NCBI RefSeq assembly: GCF_000719775.1
Contig: NZ_JOHR01000019.1
Span: 62,001 to 126,000, forward strand
Reading direction: 5' to 3'
DNA length: 64,000 nucleotides
Source of the DNA: Streptomyces sp. NRRL F-5135
Lineage (GTDB): Bacteria > Actinomycetota > Actinomycetes > Streptomycetales > Streptomycetaceae
Part shown: positions 9,911-20,449 of the stretch, piece after piece
Layout of the letters: each line of letters opens with the position of its first letter
Position numbering within the stretch: position 1 is the stretch's first letter
Position numbers and translations under genes: made by a program
The notes under the pieces: generated by a model
Told to the model about the DNA's origin: nothing
Database searches by the model: none
What the model saw: the letters and a program-made list of their open reading frames with translations, nothing else

Positions 9911-9914
<4 letters not shown>
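8937..9914 (-). CDS. argB: acetylglutamate kinase
   Basis: ArgB phosphorylates N-acetylglutamate and is often the arginine-feedback-controlled step. The 325-residue protein has the amino acid kinase motifs [26 protein letters not shown] and [11 protein letters not shown], and a C-terminal GMVPKMEGC segment. Its last 24 or so residues are a low-complexity tail of GDQGEQ-like repeats encoded by GCCCTGGTCGCC-type repeats at 8950-9015, beyond the normal enzyme end. The ATG overlaps the argJ stop (ATGA). Confidence 0.95.
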
Positions 9915-12161
<2,247 letters not shown>

Positions 12162-12236
12162 TTGGATCGCGGCCGCCCGACGGTCCGAATAGCCCCATCG
12201 AACGTACGGGCTAATACTGGAACGAGGAGGTGCGTC

Positions 12237-12428
12237 ATGCGCAAGATTGCCGACTGCCGGGATTTCCCCAGCGAGACCAAGTGCACCCTCGCGATCTCCG
12301 GTGAGGAGGAGGAAGTCGTGCGCGCCGCCGGCGAACACGCCGAGTCCGTGCACGGGCACACGAACAGCCCGGAGCTGCGGGAGCAGATCCGCTCCATGCT
12401 GAAGGACGACGTCCCGCAGCACGCCTGA
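12237..12428 (+). CDS. DUF1059 small protein
   Basis: The 63-residue protein (MRKIADCRDFPSETKCTL ... EEEVVRAAGEHAESVHGH) matches the small DUF1059 family, which keeps two cysteines (here Cys7 and Cys16) and a His-rich helix (AGEHAESVHGHT). The function of the family is not known. The ATG follows GAGGAGGT at a good distance. It is divergent from argC and shares the intergenic region holding the ARG boxes. A strong hairpin terminator follows about 70 bp after the stop. Confidence 0.8.
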   Translation: MRKIADCRDFPSETKCTLAISGEEEEVVRAAGEHAESVHGHTNSPELREQIRSMLKDDVPQHA

Positions 12429-12497
12429 GCCGCACGGCTGATGCCGTAGGCCGTGACGCGGACCTTGCGTCGCAGACCTGGATCGCGGCCCGGGCCA

Positions 12498-12532
12498 GGG
12501 CCCGCCACCGGTTCCCTCCCGGTGGCGGGCCC
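12498..12532 (+). terminator. strong GC hairpin after DUF1059 gene
   Basis: A 14-bp perfect stem (GGGCCCGCCACCGG with its complement) closes on a short loop, about 70 bp after the stop codon. The T-tract is weak, as is normal in Streptomyces. Confidence 0.75.
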
Positions 12533-12618
12533 GCTTCGCCCGGGCCGGTCCGCCGGCCCCCTTCCCGTGGATCTCCGGCGGTCCTACCGGCGCCGCCGCT
12601 CCCGCCGTGTCCGGCTCG

Positions 12619-12624
12619 TAGAAT
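12619..12624 (+). promoter_or_regulatory. -10 hexamer of recQ, leaderless start
   Basis: TAGAAT lies exactly 6 nt before the recQ ATG with no ribosome-binding site in between, so transcription probably starts at the A of the ATG. Confidence 0.6.
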
Positions 12625-12630
12625 CGCCGG

Positions 12631-14535
12631 ATGAGCGCTCCCGACTCCGGTCCCGTGATCACCTCCGAGCCAGGCACCGCGGCGAACTCCCCGGCGGCCG
12701 GCGCGGCCACCGAGGAGAGCGAAGCGCTGCGCACGCTGCGCCGCGTCTTCGGGTACGACTCCTTCCGGGGCGCCCAACGGGAGATCATCGATCACGTGGT
12801 GGCCGGCGGCGACGCGCTCGTCCTCATGCCGACCGGTGGCGGCAAGTCGCTCTGCTACCAGATCCCGGCACTCGTGCGGAAGGGCGTCGGCGTCGTCGTC
12901 TCCCCGCTGATCGCCCTCATGCAGGACCAGGTCGACGCCCTGCGTGCGCTCGGCGTCCGCGCCGGGTTCCTGAACTCCACGCAGGACCTGGACGAACGGC
13001 GGCTGGTGGAGGCCGAGTTCCTCTCCGGCGAGCTGGACCTGCTCTACCTGGCGCCCGAGCGGCTGCGCGTCGAGTCGACCGTACGCCTGCTGGAGCGCGG
13101 CACGATCTCGCTGTTCGCCATCGACGAGGCGCACTGCGTGGCGCAGTGGGGGCACGACTTCCGGCCCGACTACCTCGCCCTGTCGTCGCTGCACGAACGC
13201 TGGCCGGACGTGCCGCGCATCGCGCTGACCGCGACCGCCACCGAGGCCACGCACACGGAGATCGCCACGCGGCTCAGCCTCCAGAACGCCCGGCACTTCG
13301 TCGCGAGCTTCGACCGGCCCAACATCCAGTACCGGATCGCGCCCAAGAACGACCCCAAGAAGCAGCTGCTCCAGTTGCTGCGCACCGAGCACCCCGGGGA
13401 CGCGGGGATCGTCTACTGCCTCTCCCGGGCCTCGGTGGAGAAGACCGCCGAGTTCCTGGTGCGGAACGAGGTCGCCGCGCTCCCGTACCACGCGGGTCTC
13501 GACGCCGCGACGCGCGCCGAGCACCAGGCGCGCTTCCTGCGGGAGGAGGGGCTGGTCATGGTGGCGACGATCGCGTTCGGCATGGGCATCGACAAGCCGG
13601 ACGTGCGCTTCGTGGCCCATCTCGACCTGCCGAAGTCGGTCGAGGGCTACTACCAGGAGACCGGCCGGGCCGGGCGGGACGGGCTGCCGTCCACGGCCTG
13701 GCTGGCGTACGGACTCCAGGACGTCGTCCAGCAGCGGAAGATGATCGACACCTCCGAGGGCGACGAGGCGCACCGGCGCCGGCTGGGCGCGCACGTCGAC
13801 GCGATGCTGGCGCTGTGCGAGACGGTGGAGTGCCGCCGGGTCCAACTGCTGGCGTACTTCGGCGAGAAGAGCGGGCCGTGCGGGAACTGTGACACCTGCC
13901 TGACGCCCGCGGAGTCCTGGGACGGGACGGTTCCGGCGCAGAAACTGCTGTCGACGGTGGTACGGCTGAAGCGCGAGCGGAACCAGAAGTTCGGCGCGGG
14001 CCAGATCACCGACATCCTGCTGGGCCGGAAGACGGCGAAGGTCATCCAGTTCGACCACGACGCGCTCAGCGTGTTCGGCATCGGCACGGACCTGCGCGAG
14101 GCGGAATGGCGCTCGGTGGCACGGCAGTTGCTCGCCCAGGGCCTGATCGCGGTCGAGGGCGACTACGGCACGCTCGTGCTGACGGAGGACAGCGGCGAGG
14201 TGCTGGGCGGCCGGCGCCGGGTGACGCTGCGCCGCGAGCCGGAGAAACCGGCCCGCGCGCCCCGCACGGAGAAGGCGGCCAAGGGCCGCTCGGCCGCCCC
14301 CGTCGACCTGCCGGCCGAGGCGGTCCCGGTGTTCGAGTCGCTACGGGCCTGGCGCGCGGCGACGGCGAAGGAGCAGGGCGTGCCCGCGTACGTCGTCTTC
14401 CACGACGCGACGCTGCGCGAGATCGCGACGACGGCCCCGACGACGTTGGCGGAGCTGGGCACGGTGACCGGGGTCGGGGAGAACAAGCTGGCGAAGTACG
14501 GGGAGCAGATCCTTCAGACGCTGGACGCGCTCTGA
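12631..14535 (+). CDS. recQ: ATP-dependent DNA helicase RecQ
   Basis: RecQ is a 3'-5' DNA helicase in recombination and replication-fork repair. The 634-residue protein has helicase motif I ([15 protein letters not shown]), motif II ([20 protein letters not shown]) and motif VI (ETGRAGRDG). A zinc-binding region with CGNCDTC sits around residue 415, followed by a winged helix ([13 protein letters not shown]) and a C-terminal HRDC domain from about residue 555 ([20 protein letters not shown]). This is full RecQ architecture. The gene appears leaderless, with TAGAAT 6 nt before the ATG. It stands alone. Confidence 0.95.
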   Translation: MSAPDSGPVITSEPGTAANSPAAGAATEESEALRTLRRVFGYDSFRGAQREIIDHVVAGGDALVLMPTGGGKSLCYQIPALVRKGVGVVVSPLIALMQDQVDALRALGVRAGFLNSTQDLDERRLVEAEFLSGELDLLYLAPERLRVESTVRLLERGTISLFAIDEAHCVAQWGHDFRPDYLALSSLHERWPDVPRIALTATATEATHTEIATRLSLQNARHFVASFDRPNIQYRIAPKNDPKKQLLQLLRTEHPGDAGIVYCLSRASVEKTAEFLVRNEVAALPYHAGLDAATRAEHQARFLREEGLVMVATIAFGMGIDKPDVRFVAHLDLPKSVEGYYQETGRAGRDGLPSTAWLAYGLQDVVQQRKMIDTSEGDEAHRRRLGAHVDAMLALCETVECRRVQLLAYFGEKSGPCGNCDTCLTPAESWDGTVPAQKLLSTVVRLKRERNQKFGAGQITDILLGRKTAKVIQFDHDALSVFGIGTDLREAEWRSVARQLLAQGLIAVEGDYGTLVLTEDSGEVLGGRRRVTLRREPEKPARAPRTEKAAKGRSAAPVDLPAEAVPVFESLRAWRAATAKEQGVPAYVVFHDATLREIATTAPTTLAELGTVTGVGENKLAKYGEQILQTLDAL

Positions 14536-14641
14536 GGCGGCCGTGAGCCCATGAGCCGCACGAGCCGCGCGAGGCACACGGGCGCGGCGGTCCAGGCCCC
14601 GTCCATGCGGTCCGGCCCCGTCCATGCGGACCGGGACCGCC

Positions 14642-14720
14642 CGTGCGCCCCGCCCGTGCGCCGTACGCCGTGTGCTGTACGCCGTGTGCCGTGTGCCGTG
14701 TGCCGTGTGCCGTGTGCCGA
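14642..14720. repeat. 7-bp tandem repeat tract (GCCGTGT)
   Basis: Five and a half perfect copies of GCCGTGT at 14681-14719, preceded by degenerate copies from about 14642. The tract lies in the gap (14536-14824) between the convergent recQ and glycosidase-like genes. I see no gene in this gap. It looks like slippage-prone simple sequence. Confidence 0.85.
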
Positions 14721-14824
14721 CCCGGTGGACCGGTCGGCCGGGCGTCGGCGCCAGGGGGCTCCGGTCCGCCGGTCGCCGCCGCCGACGTGTTCCGGCCCTG
14801 CCCGCGCACGGTCCGGGCGCCGGT

Positions 14825-16099
14825 CTACTTCCCCGGCGCCCGGTCCGGTGTCGCCGCGCGCTTGCCGTAGTGGTCCTTGACCACCCGGGTCATCGCCCCG
14901 GCCGGGTCCCCGCCCACCTCCTTCGCGGCGAAGAAGACGTGTCCGCGCACGCCCGCGTGCTTCTTGGCCAGCGTGAGGTGCCGGGACAGCTCCGCCGGGT
15001 CGCGCCAGGGGGCGGGCTGGGCCGGGTCGCCGGCCTTGTAGAGGGCCTCGCCCACGTAGAGATCCACTCCGGTGGACCGGACCACCCCGTTCCACCAGCG
15101 CAGCAGCGTGCCGTAGTCGCACGCGGCATGGCCGATCTCCCAGTACAACTGCGGGACGACGTAGTCGATCCAGCCCTTCCTGACCCATGTGCGGGTGTCG
15201 GCGTACAGGTCGTCGTACGTCTGGACGCCGCCCCGCGTGTCGGACCCCGCCGGGTCGGTGGTGGCGTTCCGCCACACGCCGAACGGGCTGATCCCGAACC
15301 GCACGCCCTTCCTCGTCCTCGCGATCCGCTCCGACGTCTCCCGCACCAGCCGGTCGATGTTGTCCCGGCGCCAGGCCGCCCGGCTGGAGAAACCCGTGCC
15401 GTAGCGCTTGTAGGCCGCGTCGTCCTGGAACGTCTGGCCGGCGACCGGGTACGGGTAGAAGTAGTCGTCCCAGTGGACGGCGTCGATCGCGTACCGCCGG
15501 ACCGCGTCCAGCATCGCGTCCTGGACGAACTTCCTGACCTCGGGCAGCCCGGGGTTGTAGTACAGCTTGCCGCCGTACGGCACGACCCAGCCGGGGTGCA
15601 GCCGCGCGGGGTGCTTCGCGGTCAGCCGCGACGGGTCGGTGTGGTTCGCCACTCGGTACGGGTTGAACCAGGCGTGCAGTTCCAGGCCGCGCGCGTGCGC
15701 CTCGCGCACCGCCGTGCCCAGCGGGTCCCACCCCGGGTCCTTGCCCTGGGCGCCGGTGAGGCACTGGGCCCACGGCTCGTACGGCGAGGGCCACAGGGCG
15801 TCCGCCGTGGGCCGGACCTGGAGCATGACGGCGTTCAGCCCGCGCTTCACCGCCGTGTCCAGGTGCCGGATCAGCTCGGCGCGCTGCTGAGCGGCGGTCA
15901 GTCCGGGCTTCGACGGCCAGTCCCGGTTGGTCACGGTGGCGATCCACATGCCGCGCAGGTCCGTGCCCCGGGCGTTCGTCTCCCGCGGGTACGTGTCGGC
16001 GGGCATGTCCCCCGCCGTCAGCAGCGCGGCCGCCAGCCCCGCCGCGCCCGCCACGAGCCCGCGCCGGCCGATCACGTCGGACGCCGATCGCCCTCCCAT
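14825..16099 (-). CDS. secreted glycosyl hydrolase-like family 10 protein (DUF187/GHL10)
   Basis: The 424-residue protein begins with an RR-containing export signal (VIGRRGLVAGAAGLAAALL, about residues 9-27), probably Tat type. It then has a GHL10 TIM-barrel region: LRGMWIATVTNRDWPS, VMLQVRPTADALWPS, LELHAWFNPYRV and IDAVHWDDYFYPYP. Members are predicted glycosidases, probably acting on cell-wall or capsular glycans; the substrate is not known. ATG 16099 was chosen because the signal sequence then starts at once. An in-frame ATG at 16234 would add 45 residues of low-complexity Gly/Ala/His sequence. It faces recQ tail to tail. Confidence 0.82.
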   Translation of the reverse strand: MGGRSASDVIGRRGLVAGAAGLAAALLTAGDMPADTYPRETNARGTDLRGMWIATVTNRDWPSKPGLTAAQQRAELIRHLDTAVKRGLNAVMLQVRPTADALWPSPYEPWAQCLTGAQGKDPGWDPLGTAVREAHARGLELHAWFNPYRVANHTDPSRLTAKHPARLHPGWVVPYGGKLYYNPGLPEVRKFVQDAMLDAVRRYAIDAVHWDDYFYPYPVAGQTFQDDAAYKRYGTGFSSRAAWRRDNIDRLVRETSERIARTRKGVRFGISPFGVWRNATTDPAGSDTRGGVQTYDDLYADTRTWVRKGWIDYVVPQLYWEIGHAACDYGTLLRWWNGVVRSTGVDLYVGEALYKAGDPAQPAPWRDPAELSRHLTLAKKHAGVRGHVFFAAKEVGGDPAGAMTRVVKDHYGKRAATPDRAPGK

Positions 16100-16495
16100 G
16101 CCGGTCCCCGCCCTCCGGGCCGTCCCTCCGGCCGCCCCGTCAGCCGCCGCGTGACCCGCCCCGCGGCCGGCTCTGTGACCGGCCCCGTGTCCGGTCCCGC
16201 CGTCGGGCCCCGTCCGCTTCCACTCCGCCGCCATACGTCTCGCCACCGTCCTTCCGTACCGGAACCGACCCCACGGGGACCGGACCGCACCGCACCTCAC
16301 CGCGCCACAGCGCGTCCTGACACCATCGCACCCCGTCACACCCGTCCCTACGGCCGCTCCGGGCACAGCAGCCTTCCCGCCCCGGCCCACCGCCCACACA
16401 CCTCGGCGGAGTAACGTCCTGTCCCGAGGCGGGCGCCGGACAGCAGCCGGCGACCATGGGGACCTGCCGCGACACGGACCAGCGAAAGGCACGAT
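16100..16495. other. divergent intergenic region (glycosidase / acyl-CoA dehydrogenase)
   Basis: About 395 bp between divergent genes, holding both promoters. An inverted repeat, CCTCGG at 16401-16406 and CCGAGG at 16424-16429, frames a possible -10 (TAACGT, 16412-16417) for the right-hand gene and may be an operator. I find no supported gene here. Confidence 0.4.
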
Positions 16496-17368
16496 GTGAC
16501 CGAGACCCTGACCGATATCGCCCGCGTCGGAGTGGTGGGCTGCGGCCAGATGGGCGCAGGCATCGCCGAGGTCGCCGCCCGCAGCGGCCTGGAGGTCATG
16601 GTCGCGGAGACCACCGGGGAGGCGCTGGAGATCGGCCGTACCCGCCTGCTGAACTCGCTCGCGAAGGCCGCCGAGCGCAGCAAGATCACCGAGCCGGAGC
16701 GGGACGCCGCCATCGACCGGCTCAGCTTCACCACGGACCTCGGGGAGTTCGCCGACCGTGACCTCGTCATCGAGGCGGTCGTGGAGAACGAGCAGGTCAA
16801 AACCGAGATCTTCCAGGTGCTCGACCAGGTGGTGACCCGCTCCGACGCGATCCTCGCCTCCAACACCTCCTCCATCCCGCTGGTCAAGCTCGCCGTCGCG
16901 ACCTCCCGCCCCGACCAGGTGATCGGGATCCACTTCTTCAACCCCGCGCCCGTGCAGAGGCTGGTCGAGCTGATCCCGGCGCTGACGACCTCCGAGGAGA
17001 CGGTCCTGCGGGCCGAGGCGGTGGTCACGGGACTGCTGGGCAAGCATGCCATCCGGGCCCAGGACCGCTCGGGCTTTGTGGTGAACGCGCTGCTCATCCC
17101 GTATCTGCTCGCCGCGGTCCGGATGTTCGAGTCGGGCGCCGCGAGCCGCGAGGACATCGACAACGGCATGGAGATGGGGTGCGCCCACCCGATGGGGCCG
17201 CTCAAGCTCGCCGATCTGATCGGTCTCGACACCGTCGCGTCGGTCGCCGACTCGATGTACGCGGAGTTCAAGGAGCCCCTGTACGCCGCTCCCCCGCTGC
17301 TCCAGCGCATGGTGGACGCGGGCCGGCTCGGCCGGAAGTCGGGCGCGGGCTTCTACCCGTACGCCTGA
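16496..17368 (+). CDS. 3-hydroxybutyryl-CoA dehydrogenase
   Basis: This enzyme oxidises or reduces 3-hydroxyacyl-CoA with NAD(P), in butyrate metabolism or in supplying ethylmalonyl-CoA precursors. The 290-residue protein has the Rossmann motif VGVVGCGQMGAGIAEVAARSG, the family motif ASNTSSIP, HFFNPAPVQRLVELI with the catalytic histidine, and a C-terminal dimer domain (GMEMGCAHPMGPLKLADLIGLD). The GTG start has AAAGG upstream. It is alone in its transcription unit. Confidence 0.92.
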   Translation: MTETLTDIARVGVVGCGQMGAGIAEVAARSGLEVMVAETTGEALEIGRTRLLNSLAKAAERSKITEPERDAAIDRLSFTTDLGEFADRDLVIEAVVENEQVKTEIFQVLDQVVTRSDAILASNTSSIPLVKLAVATSRPDQVIGIHFFNPAPVQRLVELIPALTTSEETVLRAEAVVTGLLGKHAIRAQDRSGFVVNALLIPYLLAAVRMFESGAASREDIDNGMEMGCAHPMGPLKLADLIGLDTVASVADSMYAEFKEPLYAAPPLLQRMVDAGRLGRKSGAGFYPYA

Positions 17369-17431
17369 CCACCGGCACGGGCCGTCACCGAGCGTGTAAT
17401 GATCCGCGCGTTCCCGGACGCGCCCGCACGC

Positions 17432-17477
17432 CCCTGCGCACACCCGCACACCCGGTTCACACGGCGTGTGCGCAGGG
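17432..17477. terminator. 12-bp inverted repeat with nested palindrome; terminator or operator
   Basis: CCCTGCGCACAC at 17432-17443 pairs with GTGTGCGCAGGG at 17466-17477, about 65 bp after the dehydrogenase stop. Nested inside is the palindrome CACACGGCGTGTG (17458-17470), which also recurs before the regulator gene at 20033. It could end the dehydrogenase transcript or bind a regulator of the small gene at 17586. Confidence 0.45.
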
Positions 17478-17585
17478 CGCCCGCATATGCACGCCACACA
17501 CCTTCCGGCCTGCTCCTCAGGGGAGTTGACTCGGTTCTGCGCACATGAGAACCGAAGAACGACTTTCCCGAACAGGAGCGAACTC

Positions 17586-17843
17586 TTGACCCCCGATACC
17601 GATCAGCCCGTGGCCGCCGACACCTACGCGGAGTTACGTCGCGGCCTCGACGTCGGTCTCGCCAAGGCGGACGGAAGGATGGCGCTACTGGCCCAGCGCA
17701 ACGACCAGACCGAGAGAGACGTGGACGATCTGGCCGCGCGCGTCGCGGCGCTGGAACACTCCAGGTGGCCGCTGCCCGCTCTGGGGACGCTCTGCTCACT
17801 CGGAGCGCTTGTCGTGACGGTCTGGCAGGTGCTCGGCCGCTGA
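17586..17843 (+). CDS. small coiled-coil single-pass membrane protein (TTA codon)
   Basis: The 85-residue protein starts at TTG 17586, 7 nt after AGGAG. It has a polar N-terminus, a coiled-coil-like stretch (LAQRNDQTERDVDDLAARVAA, residues about 37-58) and one C-terminal membrane helix (LPALGTLCSLGALVVTVWQV). Its function is unknown; similar small proteins occur in other streptomycetes. Codon 17 (17634-17636) is TTA, so translation should need the developmental tRNA BldA. The palindrome CACACGGCGTGTG lies about 115 bp upstream. Confidence 0.65.
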   Translation: MTPDTDQPVAADTYAELRRGLDVGLAKADGRMALLAQRNDQTERDVDDLAARVAALEHSRWPLPALGTLCSLGALVVTVWQVLGR

Positions 17844-17939
17844 CCTCATCGGCCGGCGGCCCCTGACGAAACCCCCCGCGTCCCCCGACGAGCCCCTACG
17901 GTCCGAAGACCCGACAGCTCCGAACGGCCCCGCCGGCCG

Positions 17940-18470
17940 TCAGCCGAGCCTCAAGTGATGGAGCATCAGGAGACCGGCCGTCATATTGGCGGCCGGGATC
18001 TCCCCCCGGGCGATCATGCCCGGCACGCGTTCGAGCGGGACCCACTCCCGGCGTGAGGACTCGAAGTCGTCCTCGGGATGGCCGATGTACGTCGCGCTGT
18101 CCCCCCAGTAGAGGTGGTGCCGGGCGTCGGTCAGGCCGTTGGAGGGCTCGACCGTGAGCAGGTGCCGCAGCGGCCCCGGCCGCCAGCCGGTCTCCTCCTC
18201 CATCTCCCGGGCCGCCGCGGCGGCGATGTCCTCGCCGTCCTCGACCACACCGGCGGCCAGCTCCCAGCCCCAGCTGTCGGTGATGAAGCGGTGCCGCCAG
18301 AGCATGAGCACCTCGTTGGCGTCGTTGACCACGGTCGCCACGGCGACCGGGCGGAGCCGGATGAGGAAGTGGTCCAGGTGCCGGCCGTCGGGGAGCTTGA
18401 CGTCCGCGAGGTTGACCCGGAACCAACGGTTCTCATACACGGTCTGTTCGCTCAAGTTTGTCCACTGCAC
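17940..18470 (-). CDS. Nudix hydrolase
   Basis: Nudix enzymes cleave nucleoside diphosphates linked to another moiety, for example ADP-ribose or NADH. The 176-residue protein has the complete Nudix box GVVEDGEDIAAAAAREMEEE followed by TGW (G-x5-E-x7-REUxEExGU), within an ADP-ribose pyrophosphatase-like fold. The substrate is not determined. GTG 18470 was chosen because AAGGTGGC lies upstream; an inverted repeat (18476-18501) overlaps that ribosome-binding site. Confidence 0.88.
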   Translation of the reverse strand: MQWTNLSEQTVYENRWFRVNLADVKLPDGRHLDHFLIRLRPVAVATVVNDANEVLMLWRHRFITDSWGWELAAGVVEDGEDIAAAAAREMEEETGWRPGPLRHLLTVEPSNGLTDARHHLYWGDSATYIGHPEDDFESSRREWVPLERVPGMIARGEIPAANMTAGLLMLHHLRLG

Positions 18471-18475
18471 GTTTC

Positions 18476-18501
18476 TGCCACCTTCCCTCGAGTTGGTGGC
18501 A
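18476..18501. promoter_or_regulatory. inverted repeat over the Nudix ribosome-binding site
   Basis: TGCCACC (18476-18482) and GGTGGCA (18495-18501) form perfect 7-bp arms around a 12-nt centre, directly upstream of the Nudix start. It may be an operator, or an RNA hairpin that hides the ribosome-binding site. Confidence 0.4.
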
Positions 18502-18692
18502 ATATGGCAGCAGCCGTACAACCGCGCGGGAATGCGCGGGGCGATCACCGACGGCCTTGCCCCCAGGCCCCGCACGGGCCCCGACCGGCCCCGGAGCCTT
18601 CCCTTCCGGCTTGGCCGAGGACCCTGGGCCCGGGCCGGTCGTCGGTCCGGACCTCCGTCCGGATCCTGGAGCGGATCCGCCGAGGGCGTCCT

Positions 18693-20033
18693 CTACAGCG
18701 GAACCCGCAGGGCCCCGTCGATCAGTTCGGCCGTCTCGCCCGCGTCCGCGGAACCACTGGCGACCAACTGCTCGCGGACCTCCCGCAGCCGGTCCCGCAG
18801 CCGCTGGGACTCCATGCCCCGGGCCCGTTCCGCCATCTCCGCCGCCGTCCGCGCGGCCCGGTCCGCCTCGCCCAGCCGCAGTTCGATATGGCTGAGCATG
18901 GCGAGCCGGTGCACCCGGCCCCGGTCGTGCGCCGGGGTCTCGACGGCCGCCGAGGCATGCTCCTGGGCGGCCGCCAGTTCGCCGAGGCTGAGCAGTGCCT
19001 CCGCCACCTGTACGTTCACCAGTCCGGGCTGGACGTAGCCCGTCTCGTCCGGCTCGTACCCCGGTCTGATGCGCTCAGCCTCCGTCTCCGCCCGCCGGAT
19101 ACAGCCGAGCGCCCCGGCGGCGTCGCCGAGGTGCGCATACGACTTCGCCTGCATCGCGTACAGATCCGCGGCCAGCGCGGGGGTGATCTGGCGGCCCGCC
19201 GTACGCAGCGCCGCCTCGGCGAAGGCGACGGCCTGGCGGTACTCCCCCAGGTACACGGACTGGTTGACCAGGAGCGCGATCACATAGGCGCCGAGCCCCC
19301 GGTCGCCGCTCGCCTTGGCCAGCCGCAGCGCCTGGTGGAAGTAGCGCTGGGCCAGCCCGTGGGAGTCCGAGTCGTAGGCGCAGATTCCGGCCACCGCGAC
19401 CAGCCCGCCGGTCGCCCGGTGCAACTGCCGTCCCAGGGAGTCGGTGTAGCCGCCGCGCAGCAGCGGCGCCGTCTCGGCGTTGAGGAAGCCGACCACGCGG
19501 GCGCGGGTCGCGACCCCGCCCGTCCGCCGGTACATCAGTTCGTAGTGAGCCCGTGCCGCCCGCAGCAGGTGGACGTCGGCCGGCGAGACCTTCGTCCGGC
19601 CCGGGCGGGAGACGTCGGAGTCCTCCGGCGGGTTCTCCCACTCCCACACGGGCATCACGGCGGGGGTGCCGGTGACGGCGGGAGCGCTCACGATGTGCGG
19701 CCGCTGCTGCTCGTCGCTGCGCCACAGCGCCGTGGCCCGCTCCACGAACCCGGCGAGCGGAGTGGCGCCCGGCGTCAGCGGTTCGCCCGGTACGCCGAGA
19801 CCGATGTCGTCCAGCGACAACGGCCGTCGCAGCCGGTCGCCGAGCACCACACAGATCAGGTCGGGTACTTGGCCGCGCGGCCGCTGGCCTTTCAACCAGC
19901 GTGAGACGGCGGTGTGTTCGTAGCGCAGCGCGAGGCCCCTGGCCCGGCCCGCGTGGTTGATCCGTGCGGCGAGGCCCGCATGGGAAATGCCCGCTTCGTC
20001 AAGTAAGGAATCGAGCAGGGTGTTGGGCTGCAT
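18693..20033 (-). CDS. HTH/TPR transcriptional regulator, NsdA-like (TTA codon)
   Basis: The 446-residue protein has an N-terminal helix-turn-helix-like region (LLDEAGISHAGLAARINHAG ... AVSRWLKGQRP, residues about 8-52). A long alpha-helical repeat region follows (about 150-430: ALRLAKASGDRGLGAYVIAL, AALRTAGRQITPALAADLYA), resembling TPRs. This is the architecture of streptomycete regulators of the NsdA type, which influence differentiation and antibiotic production; orthology to NsdA itself is not claimed. GGAGGGG precedes the ATG. Codon 10 (20004-20006) is TTA, implying dependence on BldA. A palindrome and a 19-bp direct repeat lie upstream. Confidence 0.75.
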   Translation of the reverse strand: MQPNTLLDSLLDEAGISHAGLAARINHAGRARGLALRYEHTAVSRWLKGQRPRGQVPDLICVVLGDRLRRPLSLDDIGLGVPGEPLTPGATPLAGFVERATALWRSDEQQRPHIVSAPAVTGTPAVMPVWEWENPPEDSDVSRPGRTKVSPADVHLLRAARAHYELMYRRTGGVATRARVVGFLNAETAPLLRGGYTDSLGRQLHRATGGLVAVAGICAYDSDSHGLAQRYFHQALRLAKASGDRGLGAYVIALLVNQSVYLGEYRQAVAFAEAALRTAGRQITPALAADLYAMQAKSYAHLGDAAGALGCIRRAETEAERIRPGYEPDETGYVQPGLVNVQVAEALLSLGELAAAQEHASAAVETPAHDRGRVHRLAMLSHIELRLGEADRAARTAAEMAERARGMESQRLRDRLREVREQLVASGSADAGETAELIDGALRVPL

Positions 20034-20056
20034 CTGGCCCCTCCGGTGACTCGGTA

Positions 20057-20095
20057 CACCCAGAGTAGCGAAGCCCACCCAGAGTAGCGAAGCCC
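20057..20095. promoter_or_regulatory. 19-bp direct repeat, possible tandem promoters of the regulator gene
   Basis: CACCCAGAGTAGCGAAGCC occurs twice with period 19, just upstream of the regulator. Read on the minus strand, each copy holds TACTCT, a plausible -10 hexamer, so the duplication may create two promoters or two binding sites. Confidence 0.5.
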
Positions 20096-20101
20096 GCGGA
20101 A

Positions 20102-20114
20102 CACACGGGGTGTG
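20102..20114. promoter_or_regulatory. palindrome CACACGGGGTGTG upstream of the regulator
   Basis: 5-bp perfect arms (CACAC/GTGTG) around a GGG centre, with TT/AA flanks on one side. The same element (CACACGGCGTGTG) occurs at 17458-17470 before the small TTA-containing gene. Confidence 0.4.
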
Positions 20115-20324
20115 AACGGAATGCGCCGGGCCGTGCCGCACGCACTCTGCCGCCGCGGCCACGGCGGCGGTTGACTGTTCCCCGCCTCCCGACGGAGCTC
20201 GCCGGCCGGACGGGGCCGGGGAGGCGGCCGGGCCGCCGGCCTCCCGCGTATACAGGTACGGCGGCCCGCTCCCGCGCCGTCCGTCCCGTTGTCCTGCCCG
20301 GCTCCCGCGGCGGGGCGGACGGCG

Positions 20325-20349
20325 CCGGCCCGGTTCACCACCGGGCCGG
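20325..20349 (-). terminator. hairpin terminator after pheT
   Basis: CCGGCCCGGT, a TCACC loop, then ACCGGGCCGG: a 10-bp perfect stem about 100 bp downstream of the pheT stop. Confidence 0.65.
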
Positions 20350-20449
20350 ACAAACGGACAAGGGGCGTACCCGGAAAGGAGATCCGAGTACACCCCTCGA
20401 CACGACAGCCCGCGGACACATACGGACGGCGCTGCTTCTCCGACACGGC

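Larger units (their letters stand above)
20034..20449. other. intergenic region between the regulator start and the pheT stop
   Basis: About 415 bp without a supported gene. It contains the regulator's promoter repeats and palindrome (20057-20114), a GC hairpin around 20152-20172, and the pheST terminator hairpin at 20325-20349. Confidence 0.5.

Noticed and set aside
14681..14719. Possible CRISPR-like array
   Set aside because: The units are 7 bp and directly adjacent with no spacers; it is a simple tandem repeat.
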